Positions 10,868 through 22,163 of a DNA stretch of 64,000 bases are shown here, in pieces. Numbering within the stretch: position 1 is the stretch's first letter; every line of letters starts with the position of its first letter. Source of the stretch: Dichetophora obliterata (Eukaryota; Arthropoda; Insecta; Diptera; Sciomyzidae); contig OY986439.1 of NCBI GenBank assembly GCA_963920525.1, positions 16,664,819 to 16,728,818 on the forward strand. The letters run 5' to 3'. The notes under the pieces were generated by a model. The model did no database searches and was not told where the DNA came from. It saw only the letters and a list, made by a program, of their open reading frames with translations. The position numbers and the translations under genes were made by a program.

Positions 10868-11361
10868 ATTCATCCGCAGAAACATTAAGTTTACACCAAT
10901 TGAAACCAAAAAGAGACTTGTTATTCAATTAATTGTGCCATATATCACATTCTCTGAACTAGTATACAGTAGTCTAGATTCACATTCAGCGCATAAAATA
11001 CTTGTAGCCTTTAATGATGCGACTAGATATGTTTACGGACTGAGTCGTTTTGAACATATCTCTGCGATCAGTAAGAATATTTTGGGGTGTAGCATAATTA
11101 GCTATTTGAACGTGAGAAACTGTATCTTTCTACACAAGCTCATTATTTACAGGACTCCTTCATACCTTTATCAAAAATTTCGCTTCTGTGCCTCAAATCG
11201 AACATGTAATCTTATAAAACCGAAATTCAGTTGTTTACTATCTAAACGTCTTTTTTTCATCAACGCCATTAAACTATGGAATTCACTACCACTTAATATT
11301 AAATCTATCGTCAGTACGAACAAATTCAAACAATCTATTATGTTATATTTTTCGAACATCT
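10868..11361 (+). pseudogene. LINE A C-terminal region
   Basis: After the LINE B insertion the frame continues with a stop near 10930. From about 10935 it is open: VYSSLDSHSAHKILVAFNDATRYVYGL, then CIFLHKLI, and AIKLWNSLPLNIK before the stop after 11361. The same blocks occur in the reading frame at 63650-64000. The YVYGL and LWNSLP blocks mark the conserved C-terminal region of these LINE proteins. Confidence 0.85.
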
Positions 11362-11690
11362 AAAACAGTTTAATAAAAGCCTTAAAATTTTGATGTTTTA
11401 ATCAATTTGATTTTAATTATAAATAATCATATGTTATATGTATATAGAATCAATAAATAAATAATTAGTTATCTAACTTTAAGATGTTTATTTGCCATCT
11501 GTTGATTATGATTTTTTATTTTTGTGTTTATTTCTATTTTATTTTTACCTATAAAATTACTGTCTTTAAGTGCTACCTTTAATTTCATTAGTTGATTATA
11601 TATTCTTATGCGTTGTACTAATTAAAGATCTTTTTGTATCTTACTGTACTAATTTATGTTCAAATAAATAATAATAATAATAAAATAATA

Positions 11691-12049
11691 TTTATTAGAG
11701 CTTGAACCTATAATATTAATAAATTGATTTTATTGCAATTACAAAATTGCAAGATACCATTTCTTCACATTTTTTGCTTTTTAAAGTGCTTTAAAAAACC
11801 GGCCAATATTATACTGGTTAAGATCCAATAAATTTCATCTATTTTAAAATTAAAAATCTAAGTCAATCCATAGAGTAGTTCCTCAGATATCGTGAAGACC
11901 AGTTTAAAAAATATGCTTTTTCAGAAAACGCATTTTATGATTTGGTTAACGAATTCTTCGAATTCATTTATAAAAATATGGGTTTCTTTCGTACGCAATA
12001 ACATTTTGATGCAATCGTTATAGGCCAAACCATTTTGGGAACATATTCT
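11691..12049. other. AT-rich, no gene seen
   Basis: No open frame with recognisable features. The stretch leads into the tandem repeats that begin near 12050. Confidence 0.5.
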
Positions 12050-12880
12050 AATATCATATCGCCCCCTGTATGCCAAAACCATGAATGTGAAGAAAATTCG
12101 ATTTCGGATAGGAATGTGGATCAGATTTGCCGCAATACTACAGTTCTAAATCAATGAATGTGTTTTTTTATTTTTTTTATCATGCCAAAAAATGAATGGG
12201 CAAATGGGATCATTGTTCTTGCACAACATATAAAAAAAAAATTGAAATTTTTCTGCATGTCAAAACAATGAATGTGTTCCAAAATACTTTAGAAATTAGG
12301 TTTACCAACCAAATACCCACATATCAGCAACCCAAATTATCAGGAAAAACAGATCCTTCCCATTCATACATAGCTCAATTCCTTGAAGTATGAATGTTTT
12401 AAAAATTTGAATTTATGTGCATGCCAAAACAATGAATGTGTTATAAAATGCTTTAGGAGTGAAGTAGGCCAACCTTAATTGAAATCATAAATTAAAGAAC
12501 CTAATGCCCACATATCTGCAAACCAAAGTATTAAAAACAACATACCTTACATAAATAACACATTACTCGATTCTTTTAAGCATGAATGTTTTATAAATTG
12601 GAATTTTTCTACATGCCAAAACAATGAATGTGTTCTTAAATCCATTAAGAGTGAGGTAGGTCAACCATATTTAAATCATAAATCGAGGGACCTAGTGCCC
12701 ACATATCTGTATCAGGATACAACACCAAAGTATCAGGAACTAACAGATCGTACACATTCATATATTACTCGATTACTTAAAGCATGAATTCTTTATAAAT
12801 TGGAAGTTTTCTGTATGCCAAAGCAATGAATGCGTTTTAAAATTCCTTTGTAGAGAGCTAGGCCAGCCACATTTTAAACT
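12050..12880 (+). repeat. Degenerate tandem satellite, units of about 164-202 bp
   Basis: A core CATGCCAAAACAATGAATGTG recurs with variation at 12256, 12420, 12612 and 12814, with weaker copies near 12070 and 12180. Other parts of the unit also recur in the same order: 'cccacatatc', 'ttactcgatt' and 'gcatgaatgttttataaattgga'. Unit lengths of 164, 192 and 202 suggest indels between old copies. It is non-coding. Confidence 0.75.
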
Positions 12881-15080
12881 ATTGTAAAGTCAATATATAC
12901 TTATCATTCGGTAAATGATGATTTAAAAAAAATTTGAATTCCCAATTTTCAGAAGTATTCAAACTTTTAAACTCGTTTTCACAAAAACTATAGAAAAGCA
13001 CATTCATATTTTCGGCATGCAGGTGATGATATGTTATCAAAATATTTAAAAATAAAGTTAAGTTTTTTCGTTGAGTTTCATGAGAAGCTTACCTTAATGA
13101 AGGGGTAAGGGTTTGCACTTTTCAAAAAAATATTTTTTTTTAATTTTTTTGTATTTTTTAAATTTTCTAGACAAACATCTGCAGAATATAGTCATAAAAT
13201 TTAAAGTCAATCAGAGCAAAACTATCGAAGTAATTGACTAATTAGACTAATCTGTTTTCACACTGTAACTCTGACAACAAACATTTTCAACGCTTTTTTC
13301 TAAAAACCAGTTTTTAAGAGATCGTGTTCACTGCTAATTAAAAACTACGTTAGTTATTCATTTCAAAATTTGTTCAAACTTTCTACATATAAAATACCCT
13401 TCTCCAACGTTAAGATTTTGAATTTTTTTTTAAGATAAGAAATAGCAATTTTCACTTGAAATGAACACCAAAAATTAAAAAATTACATTAATAAATATTA
13501 ATACTATGCTCCCAAATGGCAAAAAATGTCTGTTGTCAATATGCCACCACACTTTTCTAGGTAGATTTTTGTCTGCTGAACTCGAAAATGGCAAATTTTT
13601 TTCTATGCATAGGATTTCGATATATATATTTTTGAAATTATGATCAGGATTTAGGTATATAGTTAAATATATGTATATTTCAAATGTCTGGAGTTGTAAG
13701 TGATTGATTTGTTTAAAAAAAATATTAATTTAAAGCTAACAAAGTTTACTTTTTAACATAATTTGCCAATTTTGCCAGACAAGTTTAGTAATTTCAGCGC
13801 AAATGAAAGAAATATCGAAAAAATATTTTTTTTCATAAAAACAAAATGAATGAATCTTAACAAAAAATGAGAAAAAAATTTAAGGTAACAAAAAACAACT
13901 CTATGTTCGAGTAGAACGGAATTTTAAGTCGTCGGTCATTTCTTTTTTAATAAACTGAGTTCTTAACTATAATAAATCGATTTTGCAGTTTAAAACAATA
14001 AAATAAACTTAATTTTAACGCGTTTTTGGTAAAAGTTTTGTTACACGCTGGCTGGAAATTAAAATTTGACACCATACCGACGGTGTATGTGCTTATATAT
14101 AACTATTTATATATATAAACTAATAAGTAGCTATTATTAGTAATTATTATTTTACCGCGTTTCAGTTTTATTTATTCTTTTGCCGCTTAAAGCCGCTGTT
14201 TTGCGAGTGAGAACAAAAGACAATCAAATGCCGCATTCAACGGAGTCAAGATTTTGTAACAGGCTGTTTTGTTAAAAGCCACTGAAATAACGCTGCAAAG
14301 AAACCTTTGCAACTAAACTGTTTACATAATTAAATAATTATATGAATCAAATTAAATACTGTTCAAACTTTCTACGTTATCGCTACCGTAACAGTTCACA
14401 ACAGTTGGCTCCGCTGAATGCGGCCAATTGTTGCTTTCTCCTCGGTTTCAGATTTTCTATACGCTGTCAGCTTTGTTTTGACCGTTTAAGCCGTCTGTTT
14501 CTCCGAAATGCATCTATCTTACCCAATTGTACTATGGTTAAGCTAAGTGAGTAATAAGTTATATATGTTTAAGGGTTAATTAGTACAATTAATTATTTTT
14601 AATTTTAATTTTAGATTGGACCTTAAAGGTTAGATGAGCCCTGAGGCATAGTGATAAAATACAAAAACAAGTTCTTTTTATTAAATTCCTAGTACGCGCT
14701 CACCGAAGTGACAGGTGAACTTTTAGGACGAATTGTGGGAATTTTTGTTTTATTGACAATGCCCACGGTTGGCACAGAAAAAAATAGTAAAAGGAAACCT
14801 GGTATCCTGGCTGTTTTAGGCTGCAGTGTTAAGGCTGTTACGCTGCTTTGAGCTGTTGGACGTCATGAGTTGTGGGGCGCCAGTTGTGGGTGCTTTATTG
14901 CTGTACAGTGGTGTGTTATGGCTACTGTTCGGTCATGAGTTCCATTATCAACAGGTTGTTGGGCAGTTGTTGTCGTAGTGGCTCTATTTGAGCGCTGCGA
15001 TACAATTGCTTTTTAATTTAATATAATATAGCCACATGCATGTACTCACCCAAGCATTCTAGTGTGAAAACCGAAGATAT
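12881..15080. other. AT-rich non-coding stretch
   Basis: Poly-A/T-rich sequence without a convincing gene. A less AT-biased patch at about 14200-14560 carries a 70-codon open frame with no recognisable domain, which I do not call. The part from about 14640 becomes GT-rich and may already belong to older repeats. Confidence 0.5.
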
Positions 15081-15210
15081 GGTTATTGTAGCTGGTGCCG
15101 TTTGAGGTGGTGTAGCTGGTTTTTAGCTTTTTAGCATCGAACTAAGGTTATTGTAGCTGGTGCCGTTTGAGGTGGTGTAGCTGGTTTTTAGCTTTTTAGC
15201 ATCGAAATAA
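15081..15210 (+). repeat. Tandem duplication, two 65-bp units
   Basis: Units 15081-15145 and 15146-15210 begin GGTTATTGTAGCTGGTGCCG and end in tttagcatcga followed by actaa or aataa. A third copy starts (ggttat) at 15211 and then diverges. The duplication appears recent. Confidence 0.9.
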
Positions 15211-16130
15211 GGTTATGCCCGTCAGGCACTCAACCAAGCACTACTACTATGTCCACCAAATCCGGGGGTTGCAGCTGGATGGTGTGACTACAACACGATG
15301 CACATTTATGTTGCACGCTGCTTGCAGACTGGTGCAATTTTTTTGTTTTTTTGTCCAGCTTACCGTTGGTGTCACCGTACCTGGTGCAAGTTTAAGGAGT
15401 GCTTTAGCCTTAGTCGCAGCCTAATCTTTGGCAACAAGAGACTTTGTTAGCTCTTGAAGTTGCTTTTTTTTTTATTTTTAAAAGATTTTCGCACGCGGCC
15501 ACTACAATCTTACCACATTAGTCTCTTTTTTTCTTTTCTTCTGCTTACGCAACATTGTTTCCAGAGATGCAATTTTTTTTACTACTTATTTTTGACTGGT
15601 CATTAACGTTGCCACCTGATCGTAGGTTAAGGCGTATGCACACGTGAAAAAGCAATTCCGTGCAACTTTTCTACTGCTATTTAGGGATCACACACTTGAA
15701 TCCCGAAAATATGTAGTATAGATGGCGCCTTGGGTGCCAGGTCAGCCATTTCGTGTTCAACCAACGCTCCGATCTCTATTCTCATTGGTTGTTACCGATT
15801 CAATACCGTTGAGCCATTTTTATTTTGCCGGAATCATCGACTACGACCAAAGTTGCCACCACTGAGTAACGAAGCGTGACAAATCCACGCATGGAAGTAA
15901 AAGTTCATGTGCGCCGTTACACTACGTTCCCATAACATACTAAGAAAAATCCGTTACAGTTTCTAATTTACACAAATATATCATATAATTCTCATCGAAA
16001 AAAATTTGCTGCCTTTATTGTTGCTGCCCTGTGCTGAGTTCTTCTTCACTTGCTGCCTGCTGTTGTTGTTGCTGACCTGCACTGTGTTTTTTAATATCAT
16101 GCTGCCTGCTGTTATTGCATTCTTCTTTGG
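15211..16130 (+). other. Probable 5' UTR region of LINE C
   Basis: Moderately GC-rich, with repeated CTGCCTGCTGTTGTTG-type segments near 16045 and 16100 just before the first ORF of LINE C. No open frame with a recognisable domain. The 5' edge of LINE C is probably within this stretch but I cannot place it. Confidence 0.4.
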
Positions 16131-17081
16131 TTGCTTCGGCATAACCTTGAACGGTCGTTAAACTATAACCTTAATATGCCACCTGCAAAAATTATCAACT
16201 GTATTGCTTGCTCCAAAAATGTTGGAAAGCAACAGTTCAGCATTGGATGTGGTGTTTGTGGGAATTGGTTTCACATTGCTTGCGTCGATGTTACTAATGA
16301 ACAACATATTTTGTTACTCAAGAATCAGTCTTTAATTTTCACCTGTAAGGAGTGCAAAGAAAATCCCTCCTCTCGAGATAACATTTCTTCTCTTCGAGCG
16401 GAACTTCAAGAAGGACTGCTGGATATTAAAAAATATTTCACTGCAATGATAGACGAAGTCAAGTTGGAGTGGTCTTCCACCTTGAAGGACCTTAAATCTG
16501 ATGTTGCAAATTGCAACAAATTAATAAAATTAGTTGATTCTGCTGCCAACAATAAAATCCAGGAATTGGAGAACGAAAACAACATACTGCAGCGTCGACT
16601 TAACCGTGCTGATATTGTCATCAGTGGCCTGCCTTCGGGAATGACAAATATCTACCAAATATCTATGACCTTGCCCAGTGTGTTCAATTTGCCTACCAAT
16701 GCTAACGACATTCAACTATGCTGCTACATCCAAAACCAAAAAGCAGTTCTGGTGAAATTTAATAATGTCAGGCTGCGAGATGACATTATGAAACAATACT
16801 TCAAATCAAGAAATTTACAACTATGCGACATTATGGGTGGAGAACTTCAATCAAGGGTTTACCACAACGATCACCACACGCCAGCTGCAAGCAAGCTTAA
16901 CTTTGTTTGCAGAAAACTTCTAAGGGTAAAAAAGATTAAAAAATTTAAACTTCTAAACGCTGATGCTCCAAAATCTAAAATTACTATGCTAAATGGCAGT
17001 GAGGTAATTTATAATATCCAACAATGTTCAACTATACTGGAATCTTCTGATCCTGTTATCCCGGTTCTTAGTGCGCAGTAA
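16131..17081 (+). CDS. LINE ORF1 protein with PHD-type zinc finger
   Basis: A 316-residue frame. Residues 24-75 hold eight zinc ligands in PHD order: C24, C27, C40, C43, H48, C51, C72, C75. A probable coiled coil spans roughly 85-155 (many E, L and K at heptad spacing, including ENENNILQRRL). The C-terminal part (about 158-250) resembles the RNA-binding region of LINE ORF1 proteins, with ADIVISGLP and AVLVKFNN. Such proteins coat the LINE RNA. The better start is probably M16 (position 16176), just ahead of the zinc finger. PHD-bearing ORF1s are known in CR1-group LINEs. The frame lies directly upstream of the EN-RT frame, so it is not a host chromatin protein. Confidence 0.8.
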   Translation: MLRHNLERSLNYNLNMPPAKIINCIACSKNVGKQQFSIGCGVCGNWFHIACVDVTNEQHILLLKNQSLIFTCKECKENPSSRDNISSLRAELQEGLLDIKKYFTAMIDEVKLEWSSTLKDLKSDVANCNKLIKLVDSAANNKIQELENENNILQRRLNRADIVISGLPSGMTNIYQISMTLPSVFNLPTNANDIQLCCYIQNQKAVLVKFNNVRLRDDIMKQYFKSRNLQLCDIMGGELQSRVYHNDHHTPAASKLNFVCRKLLRVKKIKKFKLLNADAPKSKITMLNGSEVIYNIQQCSTILESSDPVIPVLSAQ

Positions 17082-17677
17082 ATAATTCTTTTGTCTGATG
17101 CAGAAAATTCCCCAACTGAATAGTGTGTTTGGAACGTATATGATATTTTTTTGATGCTTTTTTTTTTAAATTGCACTATTAATGTTATCTATATATTTAT
17201 TTTTGATTATTTTGAATTTGCTATCTGTTTTCGACAGCGTGACCGCCGAAAGCATATTATGCGGTTTTTTATTGAATTCTATCAAACATTTTTTCGTACT
17301 TAACTTTTTTTCCAACAAACTCATGGATTTAATACTCTCTGCATGTTATGGATTCGATGGTCACTGTTTCAACGGAATCACATATATATTTTTTTCCTGT
17401 CTTGAAACCTTATAGATGTGTATTTCACACGCATATATTCACATTATAGTTAGTTTCTATAACTACATAATGTTAACTCCACTGTGGTCTTTTTATCGCT
17501 GTTTTTGATCGACTTTTTAATGAATTTATATTTTTGAATTATTAAATGAAATGTAATATAAGCAATAATTTAGGAATATTATTATATTATAGTAAATTTT
17601 TTTTAGTTTTTCTTTTTTAATTTTAGTTTTTATTATAATGTATTGTACCTTCTTACTGCGACTTCTCTATCTACTGT

Positions 17678-20202
17678 ATGACCATGGTATTACCTAATGT
17701 AAATTTGGGTCCCATTATCACTGACAACTCTGAACTATATACCAAACTTCATGAATACAGTCATAATCTTAATGTTGGTCACGTCAATTGTCAAAGTCTC
17801 AAACCTTCTTTTCCCTCATCTAAGCTAGATGAAATTAAATGTATTCTAAGTGGTGGGTTTTTGGATGTATTTGGTGTCTCTGAAACCTGGCTGAAGCCAT
17901 ATATTTCCAATAAAGCAGTCGATATTCCTGGCTATTCCTTATGCAGGAACGACCGTCCAAATGTAAGAGGTGGTGGTGTAGGTCTTTTTAGTGCAAAAAA
18001 AATGAAATATAGAGTTGCTTTTCGTTCTACTTAATATGGTGTCTGTGAGTCCCTGTTTGTGGAAATATGTCACAATTTGCAAAAAATTCTTATTGGTGTT
18101 GTTTACTTACCTAGTGGTGATATGTCGTCCTTTGAACATGTGTTAGGAGACTTGTTTGTAAGATACTCGAATATAATTGTGGTTGGCGATTTCAATCATA
18201 ACCTTTTCGATATATCGAAATCAATCAGTCTGCGTTCTTTGGGTTTACGATGTAATTTTTCATGTGTTCACAACTCGCTACCAACTCACTACGATGTTCA
18301 CCATAACTCCACATCACTTATTGACTTCATCTTGATAAGTGATCTGAGCTTAGTGAAACATTCAGGGCAAATGCTTTCACCGTCAATTTCTCATCATGCT
18401 TTAATATTTGTTTCCCTTGACTTCCCTATGGTTCGTGATGATGAGTTTATTGAATATCATAACTATAATGATATCAACTTCGAGAATTTAAATTCATTTA
18501 TGTGTGGGATTGATTATAATGAAATGTACTCCACTAGTGATGTCGATGTCCAGTTAGATTTTTTGAATTGTGTTCTAACTGACGCTTTTTCTTTAGTCCC
18601 TATCACTAGATATAAATTAAAGTATAAGAATGGTAGTGAATTAAATTGCAGAGAGGTAGTTTATGCGAAATCTTTGCGTGATCTTGCTTTTAAAGCATTT
18701 CTACAGGATAGATCAGAAAGTAATAGGAAAATTTTTTGTAAACATCGTAATCGTGCGAAGTCCGTTATTCGTAAAGTAAAGAAGCAGTTAGGGTCCCGAA
18801 AATTTGAAGGTCAAAATTCGAAACAAATATGGAACATATTGCGAAATGCTGGTTGTTTAAATTCTGCTATTTCAAGTGAACAATTTGACGTTAACTGTAT
18901 GAATCAATATTTTGTGAACAATCAAAATACAGACATCATTAACCAGTATGATTTCGAGGCTCACGAGGATGCTGATGATTGTTTTTTCTTTAAAAATATT
19001 TCAGCAGACGATCTTATTGAAGCTATACTAAATGTAAAGTCGAATGCTATTGGAGATGATGGAATTCCGATTAAATTTATTAAAATAATACTGCCTCACA
19101 TTCAGAGTCATTTGCTTTATTTTATAAATAATATTCTCATGACCTCTAAGTTTCCTCAATCATGGAAAGTGGCTAGAGTCGTACCTATCCCGAAAATTAA
19201 CTCGTCGAACTCAATGGAGAACTTGAGACTGATATGTATATTGCCAGCACTCTCTAAAGTCGTAGAAAATATTATTAAAAACCAAATAATGGCGTATGCT
19301 GATCGTCTTTCTCTTATTCATAACTGCCAATCTGGTTTTCGGAATGGTTACTGTACCTCTACATTGCTCCTTGGCCTAACTGACGATATAAGAGAAAATA
19401 TAAACATTCACGAAATATATATTTTCTTGATTTAACCAAGGCATTTGACACCGTAAATCATTCAAAACTGATCCGAAAACTTTAACTTAAATTCAATTTT
19501 GCAAATGCTGCTTGTATATTTGAGTGATCGTAAACAGTTTGTTTTGTTCAATGGTCGTAAATCTAATCTGCTTAATATTGTCGCTGGTGTCCCGCAAGGA
19601 TCTGTACTTGGACCACTTCTTTTCATGTTGTATATAAATGATATTGTTAACATTCTCGATCTGAATACGTGTAAACCATTTATTTTTGCCGATGATATAC
19701 AATTATTGTTTTCAGGTGAAGTTCAGTTTTCAGATGTTCTTGAGTCTGTAGTAAACTTTAACCTATCTCATGTTTCTTCGTGGACGTCTGAAAATTGCTT
19801 AGCCATAAATTCGAAAAAAACAAAGTGTATTCAATTTAATCCTACTAGGATGGTTTTGGACCAATTGGACATTCGACTACTTAATGAGCAGATACAATTT
19901 GTTGAAAACTTTAGGTGTCTTGGTGTTATAATCGATTCCAAGTTAAATTTTGACAAACTATTGATGCTTTAAGAGCCAAAATTGGGTTTACTTTAAGAAA
20001 ACTTTATAGCACAAACATGTATCTACCGTTAAATGTTAAATATAAAATTGGTCATGCCTTACTTATGTCAAGTATAACATATTGTGTTGAAGTGTTTTCT
20101 GGTACTTTTGTTTATAATTTAAAAAAAATCGCAGTAATTGTAAATAATATGTACGTTTTGTCTATGGAGTTCGCAGACGGGATCACATATCTGATTATAC
20201 TA
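17678..20202 (+). pseudogene. LINE C ORF2 (endonuclease-RT), with stop and frameshifts
   Basis: The endonuclease region has VNCQSL, VSETWL and GDFNHNLF (near 18186), and is broken by one TAA at 18032-18034, in frame with LEU/PHE-rich sequence on both sides. The RT has SNAIGDDGIPIKF, a fingers region ending in QSGFRNGYC, and motif A LTKAFDTVNH lying one base out of frame near 19415. It resumes from 19499 with GVPQGSVLGP and FADDIQLLF (F for Y). Further shifts occur near 19965 and 20155. The last residues before the mariner are FVYGVRRRDHISDYT. The coding sequence continues at 21472. Confidence 0.85.
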
Positions 20203-21469
20203 TTGGGGGTTGGAATTAGTTTTAAAGGTTTTCTAAGAGATGGTGTAACTATCAATAGATCGCATCGATCACACCTGTGACTATATTCATTTCAAAGCAC
20301 ATTGTCTAAGCTTCATTTTTCAGTATGTGTCATTCCACTGAAGTGTAAACAACATATATTTTTTTCTCTGTGAACATGTCGACTTTCGTTCCAACAAAAC
20401 GCAATTTGCGGGAAGGTTTACTTTTGTGCTTCCATTTGAAGAAAAAAGCGGTTGAAGCACAACGCACGCTTACTGAGGCTTACGGGGACTATGCTCCATC
20501 GATTTCTACTTGTGAGTACTGGTTCCGTCGGTTTAAAAGTGGTGATTTTGATACGGAAGACAAAGAGCGTCCGGGCCAGCCGAAAAAGTTTGAAGATGAG
20601 GAATTGGAGGCTTTGCTCGATGAAGACCCGTGTCAAACCCTTCAAGAATTGTCAGAATCATTGGGAGTCGACTTATCAACGGTCGGCAAACGCTTGAAGG
20701 CCATGGGAATGATTCAAAAGCAAGGAAATTGGGTGCCGTACCAGTTGAAGCCGAGAGACGTTGAACGGCGATTTTGCATGTGCGAACAACTGCTTCAACG
20801 GCATAAAAGGAAGAGTTTTTTGCATCGTATTGTCACTGGCGATGAAAAGTGGATCCATTACGATAATCCTAAGCGAAAAAAATCGTGGGGACCACCCGGC
20901 CATGCATCAACATCGAGGGCCAAGCTTATGCTGTGTATTTGGTGGGATCAGAAGGGTGTCGTGTACTATGAGCTGCTAAAACCTAACGAAACCATCACTG
21001 GGGAACGCTACCAACAACAATTGATGCAATTGAGCCGAGTATTAAAGGTTAAACGGCCGGAATATGCCAAAAGACACGACAAAGTGGTTTTTCAACATGA
21101 CAACGCACGGCCACATGTTGCAAGAACCGTCAAGGAAACGTTGGAGGCGCTGAATTGGGATGTGCTACCCCACCCGCCTTATAGCCCAGACATAGCCCCT
21201 TCCGACTACCACCTATTCAGATCGATGACGCATGGCTTGGCTGAGCAGCGCTTCACTTCTTACGAGGATACCAAAAAATGGGTCGATTCGTGGATTGCCT
21301 CAAAAGACGAATCGTTCTTCCGGCGCGGAATCCATATGCTGCCAGAAAGATGGGAAAATGTTATAGCTAACGATGGACAATACTTTGAATAATATACATT
21401 GTACCGTTGTTTCTAAATAAATGCTCAAAAACCGAAAAAAAAACCTTTAAATTTAATTCCAACCCCCAA
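20203..21469 (+). mobile_element. Full-length mariner (irritans-like, DD34D)
   Basis: The 1267-bp element has inverted terminal repeats of about 28 bp starting TTGGGGGTTGGAATTA (left) with the inverse at the right, differing at only a few positions. It is flanked by TA at 20201-20202 and 21470-21471, the standard mariner target duplication. It carries one open transposase frame. It is inserted in the C-terminal coding region of LINE C, so it is younger than that insertion. Confidence 0.95.
20376..21392 (+). CDS. Mariner transposase, irritans-like, DD34D
   Basis: This enzyme cuts and pastes the mariner DNA. The open frame starts at 20370, but I prefer the ATG at 20376 because the family begins with MSxFVP. 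The helix-turn-helix region covers about residues 10-115. The WVPYQL linker is near 121. The catalytic triad is D158 (TGDEKW), D244 (HDNARPH) and D279 (SPDIAPSDYHLF) with 34 residues between the last two (numbering from 20370). The C-terminus RWENVIANDGQYFE matches the family. All catalytic residues are present and there are no stops. The segment between the conserved STS and MLCIWW near 181-190 seems about six or seven residues shorter than I recall for relatives, which could reduce activity. Confidence 0.93.
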   Translation: MSTFVPTKRNLREGLLLCFHLKKKAVEAQRTLTEAYGDYAPSISTCEYWFRRFKSGDFDTEDKERPGQPKKFEDEELEALLDEDPCQTLQELSESLGVDLSTVGKRLKAMGMIQKQGNWVPYQLKPRDVERRFCMCEQLLQRHKRKSFLHRIVTGDEKWIHYDNPKRKKSWGPPGHASTSRAKLMLCIWWDQKGVVYYELLKPNETITGERYQQQLMQLSRVLKVKRPEYAKRHDKVVFQHDNARPHVARTVKETLEALNWDVLPHPPYSPDIAPSDYHLFRSMTHGLAEQRFTSYEDTKKWVDSWIASKDESFFRRGIHMLPERWENVIANDGQYFE

Positions 21470-21471
21470 TA

Positions 21472-21755
21472 ATAAGTTTTTGAAATGCTCTTTCAGTAAT
21501 TTTATAAGTATTCGGATTTTATTATGTTTTTTTAAACTTGTTAAAGCGAATATACCTCCTTACTTGTTTCAGAAATTTAAATTCAGTCGCTCCACTAGGA
21601 ATTCACAAATAATTATACCAAAGATATCATCCTCAACATTTGAACGCTCGTTTCTTGTTCGAACAGCTCGTATTTGGAATAAGCTCCCTACTACTATGCG
21701 AACTTTTTCAGGCACTTCAAACAGCTACAAAAGCAAACTTCTGAAACACTTTTGA
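21472..21755 (+). pseudogene. LINE C ORF2 C-terminal part after the mariner
   Basis: Starting directly at the second TA, the frame reads NKFLKCSFSNF, then IPPYLFQKFKFSRSTRNSQ and RTARIWNKLPTTM before the stop after 21755. Joined to FVYGVRRRDHISDYT upstream of the mariner, this reconstitutes the conserved LINE C-terminal region. This shows precise insertion with no loss of LINE sequence. Confidence 0.85.
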
Positions 21756-22163
21756 ATGCACATTAAAAATATTGAATACTATTATTAACACTACCAATGA
21801 CCTTTTTTGTTTAATAAACTTTTTATTTTTTTGTTCGTCTTGATACTTTGTTGCTGATGACATGGGATATACCCAAAGCCCAACTGTTTTTATTAGATCG
21901 TATAGATATTAGAGAGGTCGTATATAGGTACATATGTTATTGTAGATTAGTTAAGGTACCACTCGAATATAGATATATACTTGTAATATAATAATTGGCC
22001 AATAAGGCTTCTGTATTACTAATGAAGATATAAATAAAAAATAAAAAATAAAAATGCACAGCGTGTTATTTTAGAATTTCAATTTTTAACATTTTTCAAG
22101 AATTTAACATTTTTATCACCTTAAGACAGATTTTAAGAATTTTAAGGGCCCTTTTTTTTAAAA

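Larger units (their letters stand above)
7915..11690 (+). mobile_element. LINE fragment A (jockey/CR1-like), split by LINE B
   Basis: The element is 5'-truncated and begins within the region before the RT domain. Its coding sequence runs to about 9000, is interrupted by LINE B on the opposite strand (about 9001-10867), and resumes at about 10868 to end at 11361. A 3' UTR then leads to an AATAAT-type simple tail (about 11664-11690). The order of motifs on either side of LINE B is continuous when compared with the related reading frame at 62820-64000, which shows that B inserted into A. Confidence 0.8.
15900..22055 (+). mobile_element. LINE C, two-ORF non-LTR retrotransposon, mariner inside
   Basis: It has a PHD-type ORF1 (16131-17081), a spacer of about 600 bp, an EN-RT ORF2 (17678-21755 including the insertion), and a 3' UTR ending in an AAAATAAAAAAT-type tail near 22030-22055. 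The start is approximate. ORF2 carries one internal stop and several single-base shifts, so the copy is dead, while ORF1 is still open. Removing the mariner at its TA duplication restores the C-terminal reading frame. Confidence 0.8.

Noticed and set aside
14342..14554. 70-codon frame in a less AT-rich patch
   Set aside because: No domain, no conserved pattern visible, no transcription signals.
16131..17081. PHD-finger protein as a host chromatin gene
   Set aside because: It is followed by an endonuclease-RT frame and has the LINE ORF1 arrangement.
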